Origin: DSBN01 sp041686355
GTDB lineage: Bacteria > Spirochaetota > Spirochaetia > DSM-16054 > Sediminispirochaetaceae
Length of the DNA stretch: 64,000 bases
Assembly: GCA_041686355.1 (NCBI GenBank)
Contig: JAWLDZ010000001.1
Coordinates: 39,953-103,952, forward strand
Reading direction: 5' to 3'
Each line of letters starts with the position of its first letter. Position 1 is the stretch's first letter. Below the pieces are notes generated by a model, which made no database searches, was not told the origin of the DNA, and saw only the letters and a program-made list of their open reading frames with translations. A program made the translations under genes and the position numbers. Of this stretch, positions 34,245 through 42,282 are shown piece by piece.

Positions 34245-35351
34245 ATGGAAAATCCCTTATATCACAGTATTCAACTGCCCGGAATAACTCTTCCGGGCAA
34301 TCTTTTTTTAGCCCCCCTGGCCGGTTACACCGATAAGGCGTTCCGGGAAATTTCTAGAAACTACGGGGCGGACTTCTGTTATACCGAAATGGTCTCAGCC
34401 GAGGCGATCGCCCGGGGGAACCAAAAAACACACGATCTAATGGAACGGGGGGACAATGAAGAGGCGCTGGGCATACAGATATTTCTCTCTAAGCCCGACC
34501 AAGCTGAGCGGGCACTCCCTGGGATACTCCCCTATTCTCCTACCCTAATCGATATAAATTGCGGCTGTCCCGTACCGAAAGTGGTAAAGACCGGTGCAGG
34601 GTCCGCTCTTATGCAGCAGCCTGATAGGATCTACTCGATAGTTCGCCTTCTCAGCTCTGCCACCGGAATCCCTATAACCGTAAAAATACGCTCAGGCTGG
34701 GATGAATCTTCTATAAACTTTGAAGAGGCAGGCAGAGCAGCTGTGGAAGGCGGGGCCTCGATGGTTGGGATTCACGCCCGCACCCGAATTCAGGGGTATT
34801 CGGGCACTTCCCGCTGGGAGCATATCGCCAGACTGGCAGAACTGCTGCCGGTCCCGGTCATAGGTTCCGGAGACCTCTTCAGCCCCCAGGCAGCTGTGGA
34901 CATGCTGCGGCAGACCAGCTGTGCCGGAGTTATGTTCGCCCGTGGAGCAATTGGTAACCCCCTGATTTTCCAGCAGACCCGATTCCTGCTTTTAGGGGAG
35001 CAGCCACATAGCAATGCACACAGAGAAAGAGCTGCTTCAACTGATGAGGCGGAGGATCCGATGAAAGCATGTGATGCTCAGCTTGTTCAACGCTTGACTA
35101 TCGGCTATTACCATTTGCAGCGGGAACTTCACTATAAAAGTGAAGCGCGTGCCTGTGCGGAGATGAAAAAGCATTTAAGTGCATATACCAAGGGCTTTCC
35201 AGACAGCTCGAACCTGCGCAATAAGCTAATGCGCTGTGCTTCGCAGGAGTGCTATCGACTGGTCCTTCAGAACTACCTGCAGCATCATTTTTCCGTTGAT
35301 CTTCAAGAAAGGCTCGGACCGCCTAGTACTGCTAATGAGCGTCAGCTATAG
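34245..35351 (+). CDS. dus: tRNA-dihydrouridine synthase
   Basis: A flavoenzyme reducing uridines in tRNA D-loops, 368 residues from ATG 34245. The frame is open from 34209, but that would overlap tatD and add an atypical N-terminus. Family signatures are FLAPLAGYTDKAFR, EMVSAEAIARG and NCGCPVPKVVKTGAGSALM with the catalytic Cys. FMN-site segments include GIHARTRIQGYSG and IGSGDLFSP. An insertion rich in polar residues (about 255-285) precedes the C-terminal helical domain. Bacterial subtype (A, B or C) is not assigned; it looks closest to DusB. Confidence 0.92.
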   Translation: MENPLYHSIQLPGITLPGNLFLAPLAGYTDKAFREISRNYGADFCYTEMVSAEAIARGNQKTHDLMERGDNEEALGIQIFLSKPDQAERALPGILPYSPTLIDINCGCPVPKVVKTGAGSALMQQPDRIYSIVRLLSSATGIPITVKIRSGWDESSINFEEAGRAAVEGGASMVGIHARTRIQGYSGTSRWEHIARLAELLPVPVIGSGDLFSPQAAVDMLRQTSCAGVMFARGAIGNPLIFQQTRFLLLGEQPHSNAHRERAASTDEAEDPMKACDAQLVQRLTIGYYHLQRELHYKSEARACAEMKKHLSAYTKGFPDSSNLRNKLMRCASQECYRLVLQNYLQHHFSVDLQERLGPPSTANERQL

Positions 35352-35446
35352 ACTTATATTTCGAAGCCCTGCTGCGGTCTTGAGAAGATCTATCTAAAAT
35401 GTAAGAATGGATATCATCAGCGATTTCACCGACTGTGGAGGTTCAC

Positions 35447-36703
35447 GTGAAAGTACTAATACTCGGTTCCGGAGCTAAAGCTCATGCCTTGGCATGGGCC
35501 TTGGGAAAAAGTCACTTGATAACAGGACTGTATATAACACCCGGTAATTCAGGCACCGCTGAAATTGCCGAGAATATAGCGCTCAACGACCCCGATAATC
35601 CTGCAGAGGTCACCAAACTGTGTACCTCATTGTCAATTGACTACTGTCTGGTGGCCACCGCAGCGGCACAACACAACGGCATGGTCGAAGCTCTGGAGAA
35701 GGCCGGGATAAGTGCCTTTGGGGCTACAAAGTCTGCAGCACTGTTGGAACAGGATAGGCATTACGCACGCGATTTTATGCAGCGCCACGGTGTTCCAACC
35801 ACCGAAGCAGAAGAGTTTTCTGATTTTGCAAGCTTCAAAAAGTATATAGAATCTCATCCGGGAGAACACCTCGTACTAAAACGAAATCATCCAGTTTCAA
35901 ATATGAATGTGTTCGATTCGGCGGACAGCAGCAAACTTATCGAATTTGGGAAACAAATTTTAGAGAAAGATACTCTGCTGGTGGAAAAATTCGAAACCGG
36001 CTATAACCTGTCCATATCGGCCTTTATCGATGGCAAGAACCATATAATTCTTCCTCCGGCTTCCGATTACACCAAAGCCATGGATAACGACACTGGTGCC
36101 ATTACGAACGGTATGGGGGCCATTTGTCCAGTCCCCGTCCTCTCGTCCCGCATATATTCAAAAATTCTCACAGAAATAATTGAGCCAACCTTAAAGGGAT
36201 TACAAAAGGAAAAGCTAAGTTATAAAGGGGTTTTCTTTTTCAGCTTACTGATTCAGGCCGACGGTGCGAAGCTTACATCTTATCATGTAAAATTTGGTAA
36301 TCCTGAAGCACAGGTTATCCTACCGCTCATCAAGTCGGATTTTGTGAGCCTGCTTCGGGCAATTAAGAACCAATGCCTCGATCAGTTCGAGCTCGAGCTT
36401 TCAACACAATCCGCGGTAGGGGTGGTTATTGCCGGCAAGGGGTATCCGGAGCATCAACCGCAACCGCAGGCAGTCAGAATCGATTCGGTCTTCCCCGAGC
36501 GGGAGGCACTTGTATTCCACGGTGCTACCCACAAAAATGGGGATGGACACATATACACCAACGGTGGACGCTGTTTTACAGTAGTAGGACTCGGGGAAAA
36601 CATTGTAAAAGCGAACACCAATGCCTACAAGGGTATCAAGAGAGTCTCCTTTCCCGGAGCATGGAACCGGGAAGATATTGGTAACAGGTTTTTCGAAGAG
36701 TAA
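35447..36703 (+). CDS. Diverged PurD-like ATP-grasp protein
   Basis: About 418 residues. GTG at 35447 is chosen because TGGAGG lies 5 bases upstream (the frame opens at 35435). It aligns end to end with phosphoribosylamine-glycine ligase: VKVLILGSG start, PGNSGTA, a GMGA segment and a C-terminal VVGLGENIVKANTNAYKGI. Key family motifs are altered, though. GSGGREHAL reads GSGAKAHAL, the glycine-rich ATP loop is replaced by VLKRNHPVSNMNV, GDGDTGPNTGG reads MDNDTGAITNG, and EYNVRFGDPE reads SYHVKFGNPE. It probably does not make GAR; a new substrate or non-catalytic role is inferred. Confidence 0.8.
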   Translation: MKVLILGSGAKAHALAWALGKSHLITGLYITPGNSGTAEIAENIALNDPDNPAEVTKLCTSLSIDYCLVATAAAQHNGMVEALEKAGISAFGATKSAALLEQDRHYARDFMQRHGVPTTEAEEFSDFASFKKYIESHPGEHLVLKRNHPVSNMNVFDSADSSKLIEFGKQILEKDTLLVEKFETGYNLSISAFIDGKNHIILPPASDYTKAMDNDTGAITNGMGAICPVPVLSSRIYSKILTEIIEPTLKGLQKEKLSYKGVFFFSLLIQADGAKLTSYHVKFGNPEAQVILPLIKSDFVSLLRAIKNQCLDQFELELSTQSAVGVVIAGKGYPEHQPQPQAVRIDSVFPEREALVFHGATHKNGDGHIYTNGGRCFTVVGLGENIVKANTNAYKGIKRVSFPGAWNREDIGNRFFEE

Positions 36704-36733
36704 GTCTATTCATCATTGCAATATAACACTGCT

Positions 36734-37465
36734 CTAGGGCTGCCGTCGCAACTCATACAGCATAATCCCTGCTGCAACCGACACATTAAGTGAATCCACT
36801 CGCCCGCTGGTTGGTATGGTTACCACATGATCACACTCTTCAAGAATCAATCTACTCAACCCCTTGCCTTCAGCCCCCAGCACCACTACTGCACGCTCGG
36901 AAAAATCGACATCCTGCAATTTTGTACCTTTGATATCGGCACCGTACACCCAGAACCCTGCCTCTTTTAGTTCGCTGATGCTTCTCCGCAGGTTTTTAAC
37001 TACCACCACAGGAATATAGGCACTTGCCCCCGCTGAAGTTTTGTTAACCGTACTGCTCAGCTTAGCACTTCTACGCTCGGGAAGCACGACCAGATCCACA
37101 CCAAACTGATCAGCACTGCGAAGAATTGCCCCTAAATTTTGGGGATCGGTGATCTCGTCCAAAACGAGAACAACCGAGTTCTTCAGCTCCATTGATTCAA
37201 GTGACTCAATAAATGCTGTCACATCCTTATACTTTGTTTTTACCGTCCTCCGCAGATACACCGCCCCACGGTGCTCTTGCCCCTCCCCCGCCAGCTTATT
37301 GAGGGCTTCATCAGACTCTCGCTTTACCGAAACCCGTTTTTCTTCGGCCAGTTTTATCAAAGAGTCTATTCGGGTTGATTTACGGCTCACATACAGAGTC
37401 CCCTTCCCCTTTCCCGTTTTTAAGGCCTCTTCAATCGCATGAAAGCCGCTAATTCCTGTCTGCAT
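36734..37465 (-). CDS. rlmB: 23S rRNA (guanosine-2'-O-)-methyltransferase RlmB-like
   Basis: A SPOUT/TrmH-family methyltransferase of 243 residues. An N-terminal substrate-binding domain (about 1-80) precedes the knotted catalytic domain with motif 1 DPQNLGAILRSADQFG, motif 2 VVLGAEGKGLSRL and motif 3 IPTSGRVDSLNVSVAAGIMLYE. The TrmH family contains several rRNA and tRNA 2'-O-methyltransferases; RlmB is the best fit by architecture. Its ATG shares an A with the stop of the upstream calcium-repeat gene, so they are coupled. Confidence 0.9.
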   Translation of the reverse strand: MQTGISGFHAIEEALKTGKGKGTLYVSRKSTRIDSLIKLAEEKRVSVKRESDEALNKLAGEGQEHRGAVYLRRTVKTKYKDVTAFIESLESMELKNSVVLVLDEITDPQNLGAILRSADQFGVDLVVLPERRSAKLSSTVNKTSAGASAYIPVVVVKNLRRSISELKEAGFWVYGADIKGTKLQDVDFSERAVVVLGAEGKGLSRLILEECDHVVTIPTSGRVDSLNVSVAAGIMLYELRRQP

Positions 37466-37926
37466 CAGTTTTTGTCTCCGTTATCATCTTCTTCGATATC
37501 ATAATTTTTTACCTTGTCCATAGTACCGTCAAAATTGGTATCTTCCTCATATCGGGCAATATATACTCCCTCCTCAAGGTAGACCCAAATATCAATTTTC
37601 CCGTCGGCGTTTGAATCTATTGCTCTCTGAATAAGCACTCCATGATCATACATGTAAAAGTCGTCCATTGCTCCATCATGGTCATAATCAAGCACCTCCA
37701 TCATTTTCTTTCCATCTACATCGGTCTTAACAAGATAGTCGACTCTTCCGTTCTGATTCGAATCAAGTTCAATGGCAGGTTCGGCATCTTCCAGCTCATC
37801 AAACTCCTCCAGAAGAATCTCGATACTCAGATCACGCGGTTCTTCTTCCTCGGCCGCAAGCGATACAGCCAACATTAGCAACAGAAACAAGATGCCCGCG
37901 GGCATCACAAAATTTCTAATCAGCAC
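37465..37926 (-). CDS. Secreted protein with four EF-hand-like (DxDxDG) repeats
   Basis: A 153-residue exported protein. The start is GTG 37926, with AGGAG 6 bases upstream. A signal peptide covers about residues 1-25 (ILFLLLMLAVSLAAE). The mature part is very acidic and carries four calcium-loop-like motifs: DSNQNGRVD, DYDHDGAMDD, DSNADGKID and DTNFDGTMD, about 25-30 residues apart. This resembles thrombospondin-3/dockerin-type calcium repeats. It may be a periplasmic calcium-binding protein; no catalytic domain is seen. It is coupled to rlmB by a 1-bp overlap, an odd pairing of an exported protein and an rRNA enzyme. Confidence 0.78.
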   Translation of the reverse strand: MLIRNFVMPAGILFLLLMLAVSLAAEEEEPRDLSIEILLEEFDELEDAEPAIELDSNQNGRVDYLVKTDVDGKKMMEVLDYDHDGAMDDFYMYDHGVLIQRAIDSNADGKIDIWVYLEEGVYIARYEEDTNFDGTMDKVKNYDIEEDDNGDKN

Positions 37927-37993
37927 TCATAACTCCTGTTTTATGCTCACTCACCTAGTTCTGGGGTGGCGGAATTTACACTTTCTACTTATC

Positions 37994-38029
37994 GGTCGGC
38001 ACCTTTAATAACATAAAAAAACGCCGACC
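37994..38029 (-). terminator. Possible terminator after dnaJ
   Basis: GGTCGGC at 38023-38029 (minus strand) and GCCGACC at 37994-38000 are 7-bp inverted repeats, with a run of seven T just after the first arm. The geometry is not classical, because the T run lies in the loop. Confidence 0.35.
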
Positions 38030-38076
38030 ACCAGGGGCAATCGACGCACATTGAACCGGATAGAACCATCTTACCT

Positions 38077-39222
38077 TCAAGTACTAAGTTCAGCCAGAGG
38101 CACCGGATCGGGAGACTTGTTTTCCCCTTCAAGTTCAGAAAGCTCTTTCAGAAGCTCCTTGCCACGGGAAGACAGCTTTTTCGGTACTTCAACTCGGATC
38201 TTTATATAGAGATCACCTCGGCGGTTACTGTTGTGCAGATGAGGAACCCCTTCATTTTTCAATCGTAAAACCTTTCCATTCTGGGTAGACGACGGGACCT
38301 TCACTTTCACCTTCTTGCCCTCAAGGGTTGGAACCATAATTTCGGCCCCCAAGGCTGCTTGTGTGAAGGTAATTGGAATCACACAATAAATATCGTTACC
38401 GTGTCGTTCAAAATAGTCATGGGGTTGTACACGAACATAAACATACAGGTCTCCAGCAGGGCCACCGTTCGGGCCGGCATCTCCCTGACCAGGTATATTG
38501 ATTCGCTTTCCGCTTTCGATCCCCGGCGGTATCGTAACCTTCAGTTTCTGCGATTTTGAGATAACCCCGTTTCCTTTACACATGTCACAGGGGTTCTCTA
38601 TTATGTACCCCTCACCATTACAAGTGGGGCACGGAGAGGCAATCGAGAAGAAACCGGAGCTCCGACGAACCTGTCCGCTACCTCCACAAGTGGGGCACAC
38701 CTTCCGTCCGCTGCCTGTTTCAGCTCCATTTCCACCGCATCCAGGACAGGTCACATGGCGTTCATAGGAAATCTCTACTTTGGTCCCAAAAACGGCGTCT
38801 TTGAAGGGTATTTCAAGATTATAACGAAGATCAGCACCACGCTGAGCCGATGTCCGCGAAGAGCCTCGGCGCCCTCCGCCGCCTCCTCCACCACCGAAGA
38901 AAGAGCCAAAGATATCGCCAAAGTCACCAAATATATCTTCAAAATCACGGAAGCCGGAGGAGAAGTCCTGTGAACCTCCTCCGCCGCCACCCATGCCTTC
39001 AACACCGGCAAAACCAAATTGATCATAGGCCTGCCGTTTTTTATCGTCGTTGAGCACTTCATATGCCTCGGAGGCTTCCTTGAACAACTCCTCAGCCTTG
39101 GAATCCTCCGGGTTACGGTCAGGATGATATTTGACTGCGAGCTTTCGGTATGCTTTTTTGATGTCATCCTTGGAGGCCCCTTTCGGAATCCCCAGGACTT
39201 CGTAGTAGTCTCGTTTAGCCAC
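38077..39222 (-). CDS. dnaJ: Chaperone DnaJ (Hsp40)
   Basis: The co-chaperone stimulating DnaK, 381 residues. The J domain (1-70) has HPD in VKYHPDRNPED. A Gly/Phe region (about 75-125, including a run of glycines) follows. The zinc centre has four CxxCxGxG-type motifs (CPGCGG, CPTCGG, CPTCNG, CDMCKG), and the C-terminal substrate-binding domains are complete. The start is GTG at 39222 with AAGG upstream. dnaK ends 15 bp upstream on the same strand. Confidence 0.97.
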   Translation of the reverse strand: MAKRDYYEVLGIPKGASKDDIKKAYRKLAVKYHPDRNPEDSKAEELFKEASEAYEVLNDDKKRQAYDQFGFAGVEGMGGGGGGSQDFSSGFRDFEDIFGDFGDIFGSFFGGGGGGGGRRGSSRTSAQRGADLRYNLEIPFKDAVFGTKVEISYERHVTCPGCGGNGAETGSGRKVCPTCGGSGQVRRSSGFFSIASPCPTCNGEGYIIENPCDMCKGNGVISKSQKLKVTIPPGIESGKRINIPGQGDAGPNGGPAGDLYVYVRVQPHDYFERHGNDIYCVIPITFTQAALGAEIMVPTLEGKKVKVKVPSSTQNGKVLRLKNEGVPHLHNSNRRGDLYIKIRVEVPKKLSSRGKELLKELSELEGENKSPDPVPLAELST

Positions 39223-39237
39223 AGTTTAACTTACCTT

Positions 39238-41208
39238 TTAGCTTTTCGATTCTTCGTCGTCGTCAACAACTTCGTAATCTACATCCTCAACATTTTCACC
39301 ACTGCCGCTTTCAGTTCCAGCGGATTGCTCACCGCCTTCTGCTGCCCCGGCACTTGCACCGCCGGCTGCTCCGGCTGCTCCGGTTGCTCCTTCCTGCTCT
39401 TGTCCGCCGGTTTGCTTATACACTTCTTCAGCCAGCTTGTAGGAAGCCTGTTTGAGGGCCTCCATTTTTGAGCGCATCTCTTCAAGGTCATCGGCCTCCA
39501 TAGCTTTCTTCAACTCATCCTTGGCTGACTCAATCTTCTGTTTTTCTTCATCGCCTATCTTATCCCCATAGTCACTGAGTGATTTCTCGGTAGAATAGAT
39601 CAAACTGTCGGCTTCGTTGCGAACTTCGATTTTTTCACGAGCCGTTTTGTCTTCTTCCGCATGCTCTTCGGCCTCTTTAACCATCTTATTGATTTCATCT
39701 TCCGAAAGACCGGAGGAAGACTCGATACGAATCTTCTGCTCTTTTCCGGTGCCAAGGTCTTTTGCCGAAACGTGTACGATACCATTGGCATCAATATCGA
39801 AGGTTACTTCAATCTGTGGAACCCCCCGTGGTGCGGGTGGAATACCTACCAGATCAAATCGACCAAGGGTTCGGTTCTGGTTCGCCATCTCACGTTCACC
39901 CTGCAGTACATGGATCGACACAGCATTTTGGTTGTCCGCTGCAGTAGAGAATATCTGGCTCTTCCGGGTCGGAATTGTAGTATTTCGCTCAATCAACTTA
40001 GTGAACACCCCGCCCAAGGTTTCAATTCCAAGGGAAAGGGGAGTAACGTCCAACAGCAGCACGTCTTTGACATCACCGCCAAGGATACCACCCTGAATTG
40101 CAGCTCCCATAGCGACAACTTCATCCGGGTTTACCCCCTTATGGGGTTCCTTCCCGAATATCTCTTTGACTGAGTTTTGAACTGCGGGAATACGGGTACT
40201 TCCGCCTACCAGAATAATCTCATCTACCTGATCGGCTGTAACGCCCGCATCTTTCAACGCACTCTCACAGGGTCCTTTCGTGCGATCAATTAGATCACTG
40301 ATCATCTGCTCAAACTTCGCACGGGTCAGGCTGTACTGCAGGTGCTTTGGTCCGGTATTGTCTGCCGTAATAAAGGGCAGGTTAATCTCTGTTGTCTGTG
40401 TACTGGACAGCTCAATTTTGGCTTTTTCCGAAGCCTCTTTCAGCCGCTGTAATGCCATTCTATCCTGAGACAAGTCGATGCCATGATCATTCTTAAAGCT
40501 TTGCACCAGCCAATCGATAACCCGCTGGTCGATATTGTCACCACCTAAGTGAGTATCACCATGAGTGGACTTAACTTCAAAGACCCCGTCACCTAGTTCA
40601 AGTATGGAAATATCGAAAGTACCACCGCCAAAGTCGTACACTGCAATTCGTTCCTCCTTGTTCTCTTTTCCAAGTCCGTATGCCAGTGATGCTGCAGTGG
40701 GCTCATTCACAATACGCTTTACGTCCAAACCAGCAATGCGGCCCGCATCCTTAGTAGCCTGGCGCTGGCTGTCGTTAAAGTAAGCAGGTACGGTAATAAC
40801 CGCTTCCTTTACCTCTTCGCCAAGATAATCTTCAGCAGTTTTCTTCATTTTCTGAAGCACCATGGCGGACACCTCTTGCGGGGTGTACTCTTTATCATGG
40901 GCCTTTACCCGTACTTCGCCGCTGGAGGCCTCGCTCGTATGGTAGGATACCATCTGTATTTCCGAGGGCACCTCCGAAAACTGGCGTCCCATGAATCTCT
41001 TTATCGAGTATATGGTGTTCTCAGGGTTTGTTACTATCTGATTTTTGGCCGGTTGCCCAACCAGTCGTTCACCCTTGTTTGTGAAACCTACAATTGAAGG
41101 AGTGGTCCGCTGACCTTCGGCATTCTGTATAACCACCGACTCATTTCCTTCCATTACAGCAACACATGAGTTTGTTGTTCCAAGATCAATTCCAATAATC
41201 CGTCCCAT
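39238..41208 (-). CDS. dnaK: Chaperone DnaK (Hsp70)
   Basis: The 656-residue Hsp70. It has the N-terminal ATPase with GIDLGTTNSCVAVMEG, VYDFGGGTFDISIL and ILVGGSTRIPAVQ, the linker VLLLDVTPLSLGIE, the substrate-binding domain, and a helical lid ending in a Gly/Ala-rich tail and the acidic VEDVDYEVVDDDEESK. AGAGGAG lies 8 bases before the ATG. It lies between grpE and dnaJ. A hairpin at 41293-41335 lies in the grpE-dnaK gap. Confidence 0.99.
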   Translation of the reverse strand: MGRIIGIDLGTTNSCVAVMEGNESVVIQNAEGQRTTPSIVGFTNKGERLVGQPAKNQIVTNPENTIYSIKRFMGRQFSEVPSEIQMVSYHTSEASSGEVRVKAHDKEYTPQEVSAMVLQKMKKTAEDYLGEEVKEAVITVPAYFNDSQRQATKDAGRIAGLDVKRIVNEPTAASLAYGLGKENKEERIAVYDFGGGTFDISILELGDGVFEVKSTHGDTHLGGDNIDQRVIDWLVQSFKNDHGIDLSQDRMALQRLKEASEKAKIELSSTQTTEINLPFITADNTGPKHLQYSLTRAKFEQMISDLIDRTKGPCESALKDAGVTADQVDEIILVGGSTRIPAVQNSVKEIFGKEPHKGVNPDEVVAMGAAIQGGILGGDVKDVLLLDVTPLSLGIETLGGVFTKLIERNTTIPTRKSQIFSTAADNQNAVSIHVLQGEREMANQNRTLGRFDLVGIPPAPRGVPQIEVTFDIDANGIVHVSAKDLGTGKEQKIRIESSSGLSEDEINKMVKEAEEHAEEDKTAREKIEVRNEADSLIYSTEKSLSDYGDKIGDEEKQKIESAKDELKKAMEADDLEEMRSKMEALKQASYKLAEEVYKQTGGQEQEGATGAAGAAGGASAGAAEGGEQSAGTESGSGENVEDVDYEVVDDDEESKS

Positions 41209-41292
41209 TATAGATTCTCCTCTTTAGTATTTTCTATTCAATTCATTATTAACAATGGCAAATGCCATTTTACTCACATTCATAATCAGCTC

Positions 41293-41335
41293 AGGCACTT
41301 TCAAAAAATTGACGTATAGTTTTTCGAAAGAACCT
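41293..41335. repeat. Intergenic hairpin B of a dispersed family, grpE-dnaK gap
   Basis: An imperfect palindrome beginning AGGCACTTTCAAAAAA and returning AGTTTTTCGAAAGAACCT. The left 15 bases match the hairpin upstream of bactofilin (26890). It may attenuate or process the transcript between grpE and dnaK. Confidence 0.6.
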
Positions 41336-41351
41336 CACCTACCCACTCCAG

Positions 41352-42140
41352 CTACTTTGCCTGGTGGTTATCTTCGTCCCGCTGAGGCTCTACGGCCTCC
41401 GCATCTGTCTCGGCGCCTGTCTGGCTGCTTTCTGTCTGCTCCGGTGCCGGTATAGCAACCTTTACCTTTGCATGCCGAAGCACACGATCGTTCAGCATAT
41501 ACCCTTTCTGGTAATCCTCGACAACGGTCTGTACCGCTACATCCGGCGACTCTTCCATATTGATCGCTTCGTGCTGCTGCGGATCGAACTCCTTCCCTTC
41601 ACTTTCCATGCGGGTCAGTCCGTATTTCCGTTCCAGCATGTTTACAAACTGATGCTCGATCATTTTGATACCCGAATGAAAGCTCTCAAAATCACGAGAC
41701 TCCTCGGATGAACGTATGGCACGCTCAAAATCATCAATTATAGTAACTAAATCCTGCAGAAGGTTAGAGTTCGCATATTTTATTGATTCCTGTTTTTCTC
41801 GCTGCATCCGTTTACGGAAATTCTCGAAATCGGCCTGCTTTCGCAGATACTGATTTTTCAATTCACTGTTTTCAGCTTTCAGCGCTTCAATCTTCGTATT
41901 AAGTTCATCAATCTGTTCCGCTTGTTGCTCCGCCTGTTCGATAGCTTCTTCACTGCTACTTTCGGGGAAACCCTTTTTCTGATCACTTTTTTTTGCGTCG
42001 TCCTCTTCTTCCGCCGACAACGGTGCAGATTCCTGCTGCTTATCGCTATTTACTTTTGCTTCTTTATCGGTTTTCTTCACCCTTGAATCCCTCTCATTCT
42101 GTGTAGTATGTCTGTGGTGTATCGAGCTACGAACGGACAT
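41352..42140 (-). CDS. grpE: Nucleotide exchange factor GrpE
   Basis: A 262-residue co-chaperone of DnaK. An N-terminal 75 residues of charged low-complexity sequence lead into the long dimerisation helix (EQIDELNTKIEALKAENSELKNQYLRKQADFENFRKRM) and the beta domain with VGQ-type region AVQTVVEDYQKGYMLNDRVLRHAKVKVA. GAGG lies near the ATG at 42140; a GTG at 42083 is an alternative start. No hrcA gene accompanies it. Confidence 0.95.
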   Translation of the reverse strand: MSVRSSIHHRHTTQNERDSRVKKTDKEAKVNSDKQQESAPLSAEEEDDAKKSDQKKGFPESSSEEAIEQAEQQAEQIDELNTKIEALKAENSELKNQYLRKQADFENFRKRMQREKQESIKYANSNLLQDLVTIIDDFERAIRSSEESRDFESFHSGIKMIEHQFVNMLERKYGLTRMESEGKEFDPQQHEAINMEESPDVAVQTVVEDYQKGYMLNDRVLRHAKVKVAIPAPEQTESSQTGAETDAEAVEPQRDEDNHQAK

Positions 42141-42173
42141 ATCACCCTCGAAAGAATCGTTTTATAATACCCG

Positions 42174-42179
42174 ATTATA
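42174..42179 (-). promoter_or_regulatory. Candidate -10 element upstream of grpE
   Basis: A perfect TATAAT lies on the minus strand about 34 bp before the grpE start. No good -35 is found at 16-18 bp, so another sigma factor, an extended -10 or chance are all possible. No CIRCE inverted repeat is visible nearby. Confidence 0.3.
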
Positions 42180-42256
42180 TCGATACTTAGATATGTGTTT
42201 CTGTTCGTTCTGTTTTAAGATACTAATCCGATATGACAGCGTCAAGTTTTTTTAAT

Positions 42257-42282
42257 TTTCCGCTCTATTTCCGCTCTATTTC
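42257..42282. repeat. 11-bp tandem repeat at the 3' end of the coiled-coil gene
   Basis: The unit GGAAATAGAGC (minus strand) occurs about 2.4 times in tandem. The first copy holds the TAG stop of the coiled-coil gene. It resembles the 11-bp repeat at 1264-1296. Confidence 0.6.

Noticed and set aside
35447..36703. Plain annotation as purD
   Set aside because: Too many invariant motifs are changed to assign glycinamide ribonucleotide synthetase activity.
39617..40173. Plus-strand open frames of 159 and 170 codons opposite dnaK
   Set aside because: Antisense open frames in dnaK are a known by-product of its codon use; no independent evidence of coding.
42141..42275. CIRCE operator upstream of grpE
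   Set aside because: I looked for TTAGCACTC and its inverted partner and found none.
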